A stretch of 64,000 bases of DNA from Elstera cyanobacteriorum (GTDB lineage Bacteria; Pseudomonadota; Alphaproteobacteria; Elsterales; Elsteraceae), in NCBI RefSeq assembly GCF_002251735.1, contig NZ_NOXS01000031.1, forward strand, positions 303,731-367,730. The letters are read 5' to 3'. Shown piece by piece: positions 1 to 8,297 of this stretch (its first letter is position 1; the number at the start of each line of letters is the position of its first letter). Made by a program: the position numbers and the translations under genes. Below the pieces are notes generated by a model. That model was not told the origin of the DNA and made no database searches. It saw nothing but the letters and a program-made list of their open reading frames with translations.

Positions 1-789
1 CCAACGTCGGTGCGGGTGCAGACCGACCCCGATCTGCTGCGCCGGATCGTCCAGAATTTTCTGACCAATGCCGTGCGCTACACGCCGCGCGGCACGGTCT
101 TATTGGGCTGCCGCGTGCAGCGCGACACGGTGCGGATCGAGGTTTGGGATACCGGCCCCGGAATTCCCGAGGACCGGCAGCAGGAGATTTTCGAGGAATT
201 TCGCCGCCTCAGCCCTGGCGGGGAGGATGGGCATACCGGCCTTGGTCTGGGGCTTGCGATTGTGGACCGGATCGCGCGCGGTCTCGGTCATCCCGTCGAT
301 GTTCGGTCGGTGCCCGGGAAGGGGGCCTGCTTTGCCGTAACGGTGCCGCGCGCGCTGACCCCGACCCCGCCGCAAGCCTCGCCCGTTCCCGTGGCGGCGC
401 CGGTCTTCGCGGGTCTTGATATTCTCTGTCTCGATAATGATGCGGCAATCCTCGCAGGGATGCAGGCGCTGCTGGAGGGGTGGGGCTGCCGCGTGCGGCT
501 GGCGGCGACGCCCAATGCGGCCCGGCAAGCTTTAGCCGAAGCCGTTCCCGCGCTTCTGATCGCCGATTATCATCTGGAAGCCGAGGTCGATGGCCTGGCG
601 TTCTTGATCGAATCCGCCGCGCCCGATCATGCTCGGCTGCTGCTGACCGCCGACCGGTCCGAAGATTTACGCCGCCGCGCCCGCGCCGCCGGGGTGCCGC
701 TTTTGTATAAGCCCTTGCGCCCGGCAGCGCTGCGCAGTTATCTCAGCAGTCTCACGCTCAGCCTGCCTGCGGAGGAAGACGCCGAGTGA
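1..789 (+). CDS. Hybrid sensor histidine kinase, C-terminal part (ATPase + receiver domains)
   Basis: The reading frame is open from the first base, so this is the 3' end of a longer gene. The visible part starts in a HATPase_c domain with an N-box (QNFLTNAVRYT), G1 box (DTGPGIPE) and G2 box (GLGLGLAIV). A linker rich in Pro and Ala follows, then a receiver domain with the phospho-acceptor Asp in LIADYHLE (about visible residue 189) and the conserved Lys in YKPLR. The receiver opens with ILCLDND, the form seen in the NahK/ErcS' family of PAS-containing hybrid kinases that work with LuxR-type regulators. The stop codon overlaps the start of the next gene, a response regulator, so the two probably form one signalling pair. 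The sensor region lies outside the window, so the signal is unknown. Confidence 0.9.
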   Translation, partial: PTSVRVQTDPDLLRRIVQNFLTNAVRYTPRGTVLLGCRVQRDTVRIEVWDTGPGIPEDRQQEIFEEFRRLSPGGEDGHTGLGLGLAIVDRIARGLGHPVDVRSVPGKGACFAVTVPRALTPTPPQASPVPVAAPVFAGLDILCLDNDAAILAGMQALLEGWGCRVRLAATPNAARQALAEAVPALLIADYHLEAEVDGLAFLIESAAPDHARLLLTADRSEDLRRRARAAGVPLLYKPLRPAALRSYLSSLTLSLPAEEDAE

Positions 790-1439
790 CGCCCCGCTTT
801 CTGATTGCCGACGATCATCCGCTCGTGCGCGCCGCGCTGGGGGAGACGTTGCGCCGCCGCTGGCCAGAGGCGGAGATTCTGGAAGCGGCGGATTTCGACA
901 CGGTGACCGGGCGCCTTGCCCCTGCCGATCCAGGCGCGGCAGATACCGAGATTGACCTGGTGTTGCTCGATCTGACCATGCCGGGCAGTCAGGGGCTAAT
1001 GGGGTTGATGCTGCTCCGCTCCCACGCGCCGACGGTGCCGGTGGCGGTGGTTTCGGCTCAAGAAGACCCGGAGACGGTGCGCCGCGCCCTTTCGTTCGGG
1101 GCGGCGGCCTTCATCCCGAAATCGGCGTCGGTCGAGGGTATTCAAGACACGATTGCCGCCATCCTGCGCGGCGAGTCCCTGCCTAGCGAGCCGCCCGCCC
1201 AGGAGGCTGCGGACGACCGAGATCTCTATCAGCGCCTCGCCACCCTGTCGCCGCAGCAGTTGCGCGTGCTGGCGATGATCGGCGAAGGCAAGCTGAACAA
1301 GCAGATTTGCTTCGAACTGGGCATCGCTGAACAGACGGTGAAAGCCCACGCCAGTCAGATATTCCGCAAACTCGGCGTTGTCAGCCGCACCCAGGCGGCG
1401 CTGGTCATGAACCGGCTGGCGCCCGGGGGCGGGGTTTAG
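786..1439 (+). CDS. NarL/FixJ-type response regulator (receiver + LuxR HTH)
   Basis: This is a 217-residue DNA-binding response regulator. The receiver domain has the acidic pair D9/D10, the phospho-acceptor D62 (LLDLTMPG) and K112 (IPKSAS). A LuxR-type helix-turn-helix fills about residues 150-212 (LSPQQLRVLAMIGEGKLN, then EQTVKAHASQIFRKLGV). The start is a GTG sharing four bases (GTGA) with the end of the upstream hybrid kinase gene, which indicates translational coupling and a cognate pair. Targets cannot be read from the sequence. Confidence 0.9.
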   Translation: MTPRFLIADDHPLVRAALGETLRRRWPEAEILEAADFDTVTGRLAPADPGAADTEIDLVLLDLTMPGSQGLMGLMLLRSHAPTVPVAVVSAQEDPETVRRALSFGAAAFIPKSASVEGIQDTIAAILRGESLPSEPPAQEAADDRDLYQRLATLSPQQLRVLAMIGEGKLNKQICFELGIAEQTVKAHASQIFRKLGVVSRTQAALVMNRLAPGGGV

Positions 1440-1448
1440 CGTTTTGGC

Positions 1449-2036
1449 TTAGCGCTTCGGTGGCAGGCTTTGCAGGGCCGAGAGGGTGCCCTGGCTAACG
1501 GCGGCAACCGCCCGGTTTAGGGCGGTGACGGCGCCGGTGAGACCGGTGCCGCTAAAGCTCTCCCGCTGGCTGAAAACGGCGGCCTGCAGTTCTTTCCGGG
1601 CGTCGGTATCAAACAGGCTCCAGGTGCCTTCCAAGCTAACGTTCCGTCCAGCGGGGTCGATGTCAAGGCGGGTGACGGTCAGGAATAATTCGTAATCCGG
1701 CGCGGCGCCCGGTCGGTCGGCGGGGGTCAGCGGCACCGGGCGCCCGAGGGCGCGGGTCAGATTATCCGCGACCCCGCGCGCGAGCGTCAGCGGCAGCCGT
1801 TCGGCCCAGCGTTCGCCATCCACCGCTTTAACCTCATTCGGTCCCGTCCGCACGATCAACTCGGGCCGGTCGAGATACTCCGGCACCTGCGCCGGGGCGA
1901 CGGCGAGGGAAACGCGGGTTAGGCTTGCCGCCGTTGGCACAACCGGGTCCAGCACATAGAGTTTCGGCGCCGGCTCCGGCGTAAGGCAGCCGGTTAGGGC
2001 AGGGGCGAGCAGCAGCAAGGGCAGCAGGCGGCGCAT
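1449..2036 (-). CDS. ABC-type transport auxiliary lipoprotein (DUF330/PqiC-like)
   Basis: This is a 195-residue lipoprotein. A short hydrophobic signal ends in the lipobox LTGC, so it should be lipid-anchored, probably in the outer membrane. The rest looks like the PqiC/DUF330 family (LYVLDPV near the N-terminus, LPLTLARGVADNLTRAL in the middle), whose members accompany MCE-type lipid transport systems. Its ATG overlaps the stop of the upstream mlaD-like gene (TGATG on the minus strand). It is the last gene of the Mla operon and probably forms the outer-membrane or periplasmic end of the lipid path, a role inferred from family and position. Confidence 0.85.
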   Translation of the reverse strand: MRRLLPLLLLAPALTGCLTPEPAPKLYVLDPVVPTAASLTRVSLAVAPAQVPEYLDRPELIVRTGPNEVKAVDGERWAERLPLTLARGVADNLTRALGRPVPLTPADRPGAAPDYELFLTVTRLDIDPAGRNVSLEGTWSLFDTDARKELQAAVFSQRESFSGTGLTGAVTALNRAVAAVSQGTLSALQSLPPKR

Positions 2037-3058
2037 CAGCGTTTTCCGACGATCAGGGCATTGGGGTTACGCTCCAACTGTTCGGCAAAGCCGCGCAGGG
2101 AGCGGGTGACGTAATTAAGGTTGCGCAAAATCTGTTCAAGATCGGCGCGCTGGGCCGAGGCTGGGCCGATCAACCCATTGGCCGATTGGAGGGTTTGATC
2201 GAGCGATTTCAGCACACCGCTGGTCTGTGCGGTCAGGGCCAGAAGCTGCTTATCGGCATCCTGCGCCAGTTTGCGTGAATCGCCCATCAGGCCCGACACC
2301 TCGGTCTGGGTGGCCTTGGTGACCTGCTGGATGGTTTGCAGCGTGGTCCGCGCTTCGGTCAAGGTCGCCTGCAACGATTGGCTGATCGGGCCGATGGCGT
2401 CGCGGGCAGCGGTGGCGGTCTGTTCCAACGCTTCGGCACTGCGGGCGGTATTGGTGATGACGCTTTTGATTTCCGGCGAGGTCAGCAACTCGTTCAGGTT
2501 CGTCAGCAGCGCGAGCGCGGTGCCCGCCAAATCCTGCAAGGGCAGGGCGCCCACGGTTTCCAGCAGCGAATCGAAGCTGGACCGCATCGTCGGAATTTCC
2601 ATCATCTGCCCTTCGATGAAGGGCGGCGGCGGCGGGGCGGCGGGGAAGAAATCGAGGTTGACCGACACAAGCCCGGTCACGAAGCTCTGCACTTGCAATT
2701 GTGCGCGCAGGCCTTTAGCGACGGCATCGTGCAGATTTTCGGCGATGGTCTGCGACACAGGACCGTCGAAGGAAATCTTGTCCCGGTCGATTTCCAGTTC
2801 CACCGGAATGCGCGCGGCATAGGTGCCGGGGGTGAGTTGCAGTTGAATACTGCGCACCTGACCAATGCGCACGCCCCGGAAGGTGACGGCGGCGCCGATG
2901 TTGAGGCCGCTGACCGACCCATCAAACCGCGCGATGGCGATTTCCTTGGTGTCCTTTTGGAACAGGCCAGAGCCAAAGGCCACCAGCCCGCCTAAGGCCA
3001 GCACCAGCGCCCCTAAGACGAAGCCACCGATAACGACTGGATTGGCGCGTTTACTCAT
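2036..3058 (-). CDS. mlaD: MlaD-type MCE-domain lipid-binding protein
   Basis: This is a 340-residue periplasmic substrate-binding subunit of an Mla-type phospholipid transporter. One N-terminal membrane anchor (about residues 7-33) is followed by an MCE domain (about 40-150; GLNIGAAVTFRGVRIGQV is typical) and a long helical C-terminal region likely to form a coiled coil. It is longer than E. coli MlaD (183 residues) because of this helical tail, a form common in alphaproteobacteria. It is co-directional with mlaE and mlaF but separated from mlaF by a chemoreceptor gene, and it overlaps the downstream lipoprotein gene. Confidence 0.9.
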   Translation of the reverse strand: MSKRANPVVIGGFVLGALVLALGGLVAFGSGLFQKDTKEIAIARFDGSVSGLNIGAAVTFRGVRIGQVRSIQLQLTPGTYAARIPVELEIDRDKISFDGPVSQTIAENLHDAVAKGLRAQLQVQSFVTGLVSVNLDFFPAAPPPPPFIEGQMMEIPTMRSSFDSLLETVGALPLQDLAGTALALLTNLNELLTSPEIKSVITNTARSAEALEQTATAARDAIGPISQSLQATLTEARTTLQTIQQVTKATQTEVSGLMGDSRKLAQDADKQLLALTAQTSGVLKSLDQTLQSANGLIGPASAQRADLEQILRNLNYVTRSLRGFAEQLERNPNALIVGKR

Positions 3059-3084
3059 TGTTTCAAGTTTTCCCGTTGGGGTGT

Positions 3085-4767
3085 CTAAGCTCGCCGCAAG
3101 CTGCTGAAGAAGCCATCGACCTGACCGCGCAAGGTTTCGGCCTGTTGGAACAACTCATGCGCCGCCCGCCGCACGTCGGCCGCATCCGTGCCCGTTGCGG
3201 CAGCGGATTGATTGATCCGATCAACCGTTTCCAGCACTTTCTGGGTTCCCTGAGCGGCGTTTTCGGAACTGCGAACAATCTGCTGCGTTGCCATGCTCTG
3301 TTCGTCAATCGCGCTGGCGATCGCGTTGGCGCTATCATTAACCGATGTGATCGTTCCAGCGATTTCTTGGATACCCGCTAAGGTTTCCTGAGTGGCCTCT
3401 TGGATCGCCGCAATTTGTTGGCTGATTTCTTCTGTAGATTTTGCCGTTTGACTGGCAAGGTTTTTGACCTCCGTCGCAACGACAGCAAAACCTTTACCGG
3501 CTTCCCCGGCGCGGGCCGCTTCGATGGTGGCGTTCAACGCTAAAAGATTGGTTTGGCTGGCAATATCGGTGATCAGTTTCACGACATCGCCGATTTGTTG
3601 CGTGCGGTCGGCGAGGCCCTGCATTGTGCCCTTAGTGCGGCTTGCCTGGGTCATGGCGTCGCTGGCGACCTTGGTTGAGTGTAAGACCTGTTGGCGGATT
3701 TCATCGACCAGCGTCAAAAGATCGCGCGCCGCCCCGGCAACCTTTTCGACATTCTGGGTGGCCTCGCCCGAGGCGCTCGCTACGGTGCCCGATTGCCGCG
3801 TGGTTTCATCGGCAGAGGTCGCAAGGCTTTGGGCCGTTTTTTCGAGCAGGGCCGACGCTTGGCTGATCCGGCCAAGGGCGGTCGTGGTTTGGGCGTCGAA
3901 AGCGACAACATTTTCTTCCAGCTTGGCCCGCTTGGTCAGTTGCCGCTCCGCCTCCTCCCGCGCTTGACGGTCGAAGAGGCGCGCCTGTTTGGCGGTTTCG
4001 GCATAGGCCATGAAGGCGTTGGCCAGAACCCCCACCTCGTCCCGGCGCTGGGCCGTCGCCGGATCGACGCTTCCGTCAACGACTGCGGGCTCGGTCCCAG
4101 CGGTCGTGCTGGCCATACCGCGCGCGATTTGAGTAAGCGGTTTGGCGATCAACCGATGCGCCATTAGAATAGCCAACCCCAAAGATACGGTAAGGCCAAC
4201 GATGGCTAATCCAAATAGATCCCGTCGCGTATCGGTATAAAGCTCGTTCCCTCGAACGATATTATCGCCAAATTTTTTGAAGTTCGGTTCCTGGATCAGC
4301 GCAACTTGCGCCGGTAGGCTTTGTACAAGTTTGCGAATAGTATTAAGCCGCGCAGCGTCATGGGCCGTCATTAAAGCCTGGGTTTCGGTTTTAAACTGCG
4401 TGAATATTCCGTCGATGGCTTTCAGCGGGGCGGCGGATTGCGGGGTGACAACTGCGGCTTTCAGGGCGTCCAGGGATGCGCTCGCCTTCTCCAAATCTTT
4501 TCCGATTTGCGTGATCAGGGCGGGCCGTTCGGCGGCCGGGATGCCAGCGGCATTTTCCAAATGCTGCGCCGTTATCAACACATCGACCATCACCACGTCG
4601 GCGGTATGAACCTCGGTCGTTGCAATAAGAAGTTCATCAACGACGGTTGGAATAGCGCCAACGCGAATGACCCCGAGCGTCGCGACGGCAATCGTCGCAA
4701 AGCTAATCAAAATAAATGTAACGCAGAGCTTCCAAATCAGGGGAAGGTTCTCGATTAGCCGTATCAT
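3085..4767 (-). CDS. Methyl-accepting chemotaxis protein
   Basis: This is a 560-residue transmembrane chemoreceptor. TM1 spans about residues 13-36, a periplasmic helical sensor region of about 145 residues follows, TM2 spans about 184-206, then HAMP (about 207-262) and a long cytoplasmic signalling coiled coil. The conserved hairpin tip is clear ([18 protein letters not shown] and [15 protein letters not shown]). The C-terminus (FFSSLRRA) shows no NWETF-type CheR tether. The start is an ATG with an 85-bp gap to the upstream mlaF gene, and only 26 bp separate its stop from mlaD. No chemotaxis genes are nearby; its position inside a lipid-transport operon is odd. The ligand is unknown. Confidence 0.93.
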   Translation of the reverse strand: MIRLIENLPLIWKLCVTFILISFATIAVATLGVIRVGAIPTVVDELLIATTEVHTADVVMVDVLITAQHLENAAGIPAAERPALITQIGKDLEKASASLDALKAAVVTPQSAAPLKAIDGIFTQFKTETQALMTAHDAARLNTIRKLVQSLPAQVALIQEPNFKKFGDNIVRGNELYTDTRRDLFGLAIVGLTVSLGLAILMAHRLIAKPLTQIARGMASTTAGTEPAVVDGSVDPATAQRRDEVGVLANAFMAYAETAKQARLFDRQAREEAERQLTKRAKLEENVVAFDAQTTTALGRISQASALLEKTAQSLATSADETTRQSGTVASASGEATQNVEKVAGAARDLLTLVDEIRQQVLHSTKVASDAMTQASRTKGTMQGLADRTQQIGDVVKLITDIASQTNLLALNATIEAARAGEAGKGFAVVATEVKNLASQTAKSTEEISQQIAAIQEATQETLAGIQEIAGTITSVNDSANAIASAIDEQSMATQQIVRSSENAAQGTQKVLETVDRINQSAAATGTDAADVRRAAHELFQQAETLRGQVDGFFSSLRRA

Positions 4768-4852
4768 TGCAGCGCTCTCATTCCCGGGGGCTTGGGTTAA
4801 GCATTTCTAACACAGAGCCGGTATTTTTTCCGAGATGTTAATCTTTACCGCG

Positions 4853-5605
4853 TCACGCGGTTTCCGCCCCGCGTCTCAGAAAGGCCTGCACTTGCGGGCT
4901 TTGACAGTCCGTCAAAAGCTGACGCGGGGCGCCGTGGGCAATGGGGGTGCGCGTTTCGGCATCGAGGAAGATTGAATTGTCTGCGATGGCAAAAATGCTA
5001 GCAAGTTCGTGGGTGACGACAATGATCGTTGCCCCCAGCGAATCGCGCAGTTCCAAGATAAGATCATCGAGCCGTTTGGAACTCACGGGATCAAGCCCCG
5101 CCGAAGGTTCGTCGAAGAATAGAATATCGGGATCGAGCGCGATGGCCCGCGCCAGCCCAGCGCGTTTGCGCATCCCGCCCGAAATCTCCGACGGCATATA
5201 ATCTTCAAACCCGCGCAGCCCGACCAGGGCGAGCTTGAGCGCCACCAATTCTTCGATTTCAGGCTCGCTGAGCTTCGTATAGGTGCGGATCGGCAGGGCG
5301 ACATTTTCCGCCAGGGTCATCGAACTCCACAGCGCGCCGCTTTGGAACAGTACGCCAAAGCGGCGGGTTAGGCTATTCCGCTCTTGCCCGATGGCCGTGC
5401 AGAGATTCTCGCCATCGTAGCGGATCGCGCCGCGCACGGGGGTAAGCAGCCCGATCATATGGCGCAGCAGGGTCGATTTCCCGCAGCCGCTGCCCCCCAT
5501 GATCACGAAGATTTCCCCGGTTTGGACGGTCAGGTTGATATTCTTCTGCACGACATAGGCGTCGAAAATCATATCGAGGCCGGTCACTTCGATGCGCGGT
5601 GCCAT
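4853..5605 (-). CDS. mlaF: Mla-type ABC transporter ATP-binding protein
   Basis: This is a 250-residue ABC ATPase. The Walker A motif GGSGCGKST is at residues 37-45, the Q-loop region is LFQSGALWSSMT, the signature is SGGMRKRAGLARA, the Walker B is DILFFDEPSAGLDP and the switch His is in VVTHELAS. SGGM-type signatures and the C-terminal TPIAHGAP segment fit the MlaF/Ttg2A family, which powers retrograde or anterograde phospholipid traffic between the membranes. It starts 2 bp after the permease gene, so the two are translated together. Confidence 0.92.
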   Translation of the reverse strand: MAPRIEVTGLDMIFDAYVVQKNINLTVQTGEIFVIMGGSGCGKSTLLRHMIGLLTPVRGAIRYDGENLCTAIGQERNSLTRRFGVLFQSGALWSSMTLAENVALPIRTYTKLSEPEIEELVALKLALVGLRGFEDYMPSEISGGMRKRAGLARAIALDPDILFFDEPSAGLDPVSSKRLDDLILELRDSLGATIIVVTHELASIFAIADNSIFLDAETRTPIAHGAPRQLLTDCQSPQVQAFLRRGAETA

Positions 5606-5607
5606 GC

Positions 5608-6762
5608 TTACAGCCCCAGAAGGTTCAGCAGCACGGCGAAAAGCCCGTCCGCGATGATGATGAACAGAATGCCGGTCACAACCGCTTTCGTCGTCGCATC
5701 CCCGACCGCCGCCGCGCTACGCCCGGCACGCAGGCCCTGCAGACAGCCCGCACTGGCGACGATGATGCCGAACACTAAGCTTTTCGCGAGGCCGACGAAG
5801 AAATCTCCCAGTTTAACGGCATTCATCGTTTGATTGACGTAGGCCGCGCCGGTGACGTCGAGAATCCCAACGGAGACGATATAGCCGCCGATGAGCCCCA
5901 TGACATCGGCATAAAGGCACAGCAGCGGCGTCATCAGCACCAGCGCCAGCACGCGCGGCAGCACGAGGAAATCGATGGGCGACACGCCGAGGGTGGAGAG
6001 GGCGTCGACCTCCTCATTGCCCTGCATGGCGCCGATTTGCGCGGCAAAGGCCGCCCCCGTGCGCCCAGCCAGGACAATGCCGGTCATCACCGCCCCCATT
6101 TCCCGCGCCATTGCAATGGCGACGAGGTTGGCAACATAGAGTTCCGCCCCGAACTGCTTGAGCTGCATCGCGCCGACGAAGGCGAGGATCAGCCCGATCA
6201 GCAGCGAAATGATGGTGACGATGGGCAGCGCCTGCGCCCCGCATTCCTGCACGAACAGCAGAAAATCCCGATGCTGAAACTGCGCCTTGCCCCGGAACAG
6301 CCGCAGCATCGAGACCGTGATGGCACCGAGGAAGTTGAGCCAATCCTTCCCCTCCTTCACGGCACGCAGGGTGGTTTTGCCGATGGCGGTCAGCGGGGCG
6401 AACCCCAGGCCCTTTTTATCCGTGCCCTCGCGTTCCGGTACGGCGGTGGCGAGGGTATAGAGCCGCTGCGCCCCCTCTGGCAGGCCGGTGAGGGTCAGCG
6501 GAATATCGCCGAGCGCGCAAACTTCGTGCAGCTTTAGCAAAAAGGCGATCAGGCTGCTGTCGTAGCCATCGAGCTGGGCGTTGACCGTGATGCCCGCGAT
6601 ATAATCGCCATGCGCCAACTCCTGCGTAATTGGCCCCAGCGAGGCCACCCCCTGCGCCACCCGCCATTCCCCGGTTAGGGTGATGCGCAGGCAGCGATCC
6701 GATCCGCGTTCGACTGCAACGCGCGGGTCAGGCTCGCGGGAACGGGACCAGAGCAAGGCCAA
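5608..6762 (-). CDS. mlaE: MlaE-type lipid ABC permease with N-terminal STAS domain
   Basis: This is a 384-residue inner-membrane permease. About residues 15-115 form a STAS domain (the role played by separate MlaB in E. coli); about 135-384 form the MlaE permease with several membrane helices and the family pattern GRTGAAFAAQIGAMQGNEEVDA. The start codon appears to be TTG, about 7 bases after a GGAGA Shine-Dalgarno element; no better in-frame ATG exists at this end. It is the first gene of the operon mlaE-mlaF-(chemoreceptor)-mlaD-lipoprotein. Its promoter must lie in the divergent interval shared with ahpC. Confidence 0.9.
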   Translation of the reverse strand: MALLWSRSREPDPRVAVERGSDRCLRITLTGEWRVAQGVASLGPITQELAHGDYIAGITVNAQLDGYDSSLIAFLLKLHEVCALGDIPLTLTGLPEGAQRLYTLATAVPEREGTDKKGLGFAPLTAIGKTTLRAVKEGKDWLNFLGAITVSMLRLFRGKAQFQHRDFLLFVQECGAQALPIVTIISLLIGLILAFVGAMQLKQFGAELYVANLVAIAMAREMGAVMTGIVLAGRTGAAFAAQIGAMQGNEEVDALSTLGVSPIDFLVLPRVLALVLMTPLLCLYADVMGLIGGYIVSVGILDVTGAAYVNQTMNAVKLGDFFVGLAKSLVFGIIVASAGCLQGLRAGRSAAAVGDATTKAVVTGILFIIIADGLFAVLLNLLGL

Positions 6763-6907
6763 AACAGAGTCTCCTTTTTACCGCACTCCGGTCTAGCGCC
6801 GGGGCGTGCGCAACCCTATCTTGTCGGGGCGGGAATGCCGAGAGGGAGGATAGCGGCCCGACCGATTTACCACAGGCGGCTTTCTTAGAAGCGTTATAAA
6901 ATAGCCC

Positions 6908-6936
6908 TTGACGTCGCCCGGACGCCCTGCCATATC
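6908..6936 (+). promoter_or_regulatory. Candidate sigma70-type promoter for ahpC
   Basis: TTGACG at 6908-6913 is a good -35 element. With a 17-base spacer the -10 would be CATATC at 6931-6936, which is weak. Transcription would start near 6943, just before the palindrome at 6948-6964. This is a pattern match by eye and has not been tested. Confidence 0.45.
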
Positions 6937-6947
6937 TAACCTCGTTC

Positions 6948-6964
6948 TTTGGAATTATTCCAAA
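6948..6964. promoter_or_regulatory. Perfect 17-bp palindrome upstream of ahpC (Irr/ICE-box-like operator candidate)
   Basis: The sequence TTTGGAA-TTA-TTCCAAA is a perfect 7+3+7 inverted repeat. It differs from the rhizobial iron-control element bound by Irr (TTTAGAA-N3-TTCTAAA) by one base per arm. Its position just after the candidate promoter would suit a repressor. As RNA it would also form a 7-bp hairpin with a UUA loop. It could therefore be an operator or an RNA element; the Irr link is inference. Confidence 0.5.
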
Positions 6965-6986
6965 CCGGGGAGCGCCCCGGTTTTTT
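6962..6986 (+). terminator. Terminator-like hairpin in the ahpC leader
   Basis: AAACCGGGG (6962-6970), loop AGCG, CCCCGGTTT (6975-6983) form a 9-bp perfect stem that runs into six T residues (6981-6986). This has the form of an intrinsic terminator but lies between the candidate promoter and the ahpC start, so it would act as an attenuator on ahpC or end a short transcript of about 45 nt. Its first three bases are shared with the palindrome at 6948-6964. Confidence 0.6.
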
Positions 6987-7022
6987 GCAAGTTTACCCTT
7001 ACCCGAACAGGAGATGTTCACA

Positions 7023-7553
7023 ATGTTGACCGTTGGCGATAGCTTCCCGAAATTCAACCTGACCGCCGTGACCGGCCCGAACCACCAGACCGATTTCGCG
7101 CAGGTTTCGAACGAAACCTATGCCGGTAAGTGGCTGGTCGTGTTCTTCTGGCCGAAGGATTTCACCTTCGTCTGCCCGACCGAAATCGTCGGCTACGGCA
7201 GCCTGGAAAAGGATTTCGCGGATCGCGATGCCGTGCTGATCGGCGCGTCGACCGATAGCGATTTCGTCCATGCCGCGTGGCGCACCCATCATGCCGACCT
7301 GAAGCCGCTGACCTTCCCGTGGCTGGCGGACATTAAGCGCGAACTGTCGACCGAACTCGGCATTCTCGCCAAGGACGCCGGCGTTGCCCTGCGCGCCACC
7401 TTCATTGTCGATCCCGAAGGCATCATCCGCCACGTGACCGTCAACGATCTGTCGGTTGGTCGTAACCCGCAGGAAGCGCTGCGCATCCTCGACGCGCTGC
7501 AGACCGACGAACTCTGCCCCTGCAACTGGAAGCAGGGTGAAGCCACCCTCTAA
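7023..7553 (+). CDS. ahpC: Peroxiredoxin AhpC (AhpD-dependent type)
   Basis: This is a 176-residue 2-Cys peroxiredoxin that reduces hydrogen peroxide, alkyl peroxides and probably peroxynitrite in the cytoplasm. The peroxidatic Cys is C51 (FTFVCPTEI). The C-terminus carries DELCPCNW with C165 and C167, the Cys-x-Cys form known from mycobacterial AhpC, which is recycled by AhpD rather than AhpF. An ahpD gene follows directly, in agreement. Two ATGs are possible, at 7014 and 7023. The AGGAG at 7009-7013 touches the first but sits 9 bases before the second, so 7023 is preferred. Confidence 0.93.
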   Translation: MLTVGDSFPKFNLTAVTGPNHQTDFAQVSNETYAGKWLVVFFWPKDFTFVCPTEIVGYGSLEKDFADRDAVLIGASTDSDFVHAAWRTHHADLKPLTFPWLADIKRELSTELGILAKDAGVALRATFIVDPEGIIRHVTVNDLSVGRNPQEALRILDALQTDELCPCNWKQGEATL

Positions 7554-7569
7554 TCCAGGTTAGGATGAT

Positions 7570-7599
7570 CTCCCGCCAAGCTTGTCTTGGCGGGAGTTT
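7570..7599. terminator. Hairpin after ahpC
   Basis: CTCCCGCCAAG (7570-7580) and CTTGGCGGGAG (7586-7596) form a perfect 11-bp stem with a 5-base loop, followed by only TTT. The tail is short, so it may stop transcription weakly or set the ahpC to ahpD ratio and stabilise the upstream message. Confidence 0.5.
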
Positions 7600-7700
7600 G
7601 CCGGGGCCGTCCGGCGGCAGTCTGCCTGCCCCCCGACGACCCCGGCACTCTCGGAAATCACCTCGAAAATGCCCGCGCGCTGACGCGGCAGGAGATCGCT

Positions 7701-8234
7701 ATGTCCATCGAAACCCTGAAATCCGCGCTGCCCGATTACGCCAAGGATCTGCGCCTCAACCTCTCCTCGGTCCTGTCGCAGCCGATGCTGTCGGCAAACC
7801 AGACCTGGGGCACCGCGCTTGCCACCGCAATCGCCGCGCGCAACCCCGCCGTGATCGCCGCGATCAATGCCGAACTCCAAGGTAAGATCGACGCCACCAA
7901 CATCACCGCCGCCAAAACCGCCGCCGCGCTGATGGGTATGAACAATATCTACTACCGCTACGTCCACCTCTCCCCGACCGCCGACTTCAAGACGATGCGC
8001 GCGGGCTTGCGGATGAACGGTATGGTCGGCCACGGCGCCGATGGTCTCGATTTCGAACTCTGGTCGCTCGCCGTCTCCGCCGTCAACGGCTGCGGCATGT
8101 GCATCGAAAGCCACGAGCACGAAGTCTTTAAGAAAGGCGCGACCAAGGAACAGGTGCAAGCCGTCGTGAAAATCGCCGCCGTAATTACGGCTGTGTCGGC
8201 AGCCCTGGAAGGCGCGGCGGCGCTCGGCGAGTAA
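7701..8234 (+). CDS. ahpD: Alkylhydroperoxidase AhpD
   Basis: This is a 177-residue protein of the carboxymuconolactone decarboxylase fold that passes electrons from lipoylated proteins to AhpC. The proton-relay and redox residues are E119, C131, C134 and H138 (NGCGMCIESHEHE), with the same spacing as in Mycobacterium tuberculosis AhpD (E118, C130, C133, H137). The ATG at 7701 has GGAG at 7691-7694 and matches the family's N-terminus; the frame is open further upstream but has no support there. It lies 147 bp after ahpC, with which it forms a functional pair. Confidence 0.93.
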   Translation: MSIETLKSALPDYAKDLRLNLSSVLSQPMLSANQTWGTALATAIAARNPAVIAAINAELQGKIDATNITAAKTAAALMGMNNIYYRYVHLSPTADFKTMRAGLRMNGMVGHGADGLDFELWSLAVSAVNGCGMCIESHEHEVFKKGATKEQVQAVVKIAAVITAVSAALEGAAALGE

Positions 8235-8247
8235 GCTTGGTGGGTTT

Positions 8248-8297
8248 GCCGGGGCAGCACTGCCCCGGCGCCCCGCTTAAGGGCGATTGCCCTTAAG
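8248..8297. terminator. Two adjacent hairpins between ahpD and the convergent AT-rich gene
   Basis: GCCGGGGCA (8248-8256) pairs with TGCCCCGGC (8261-8269). CTTAAGGGC (8276-8284) pairs with GCCCTTAAG (8289-8297). The second hairpin contains the stop codon of the minus-strand gene at 8293. The stems are strong but neither has a clear T tract, so termination is plausible rather than certain. Confidence 0.4.
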
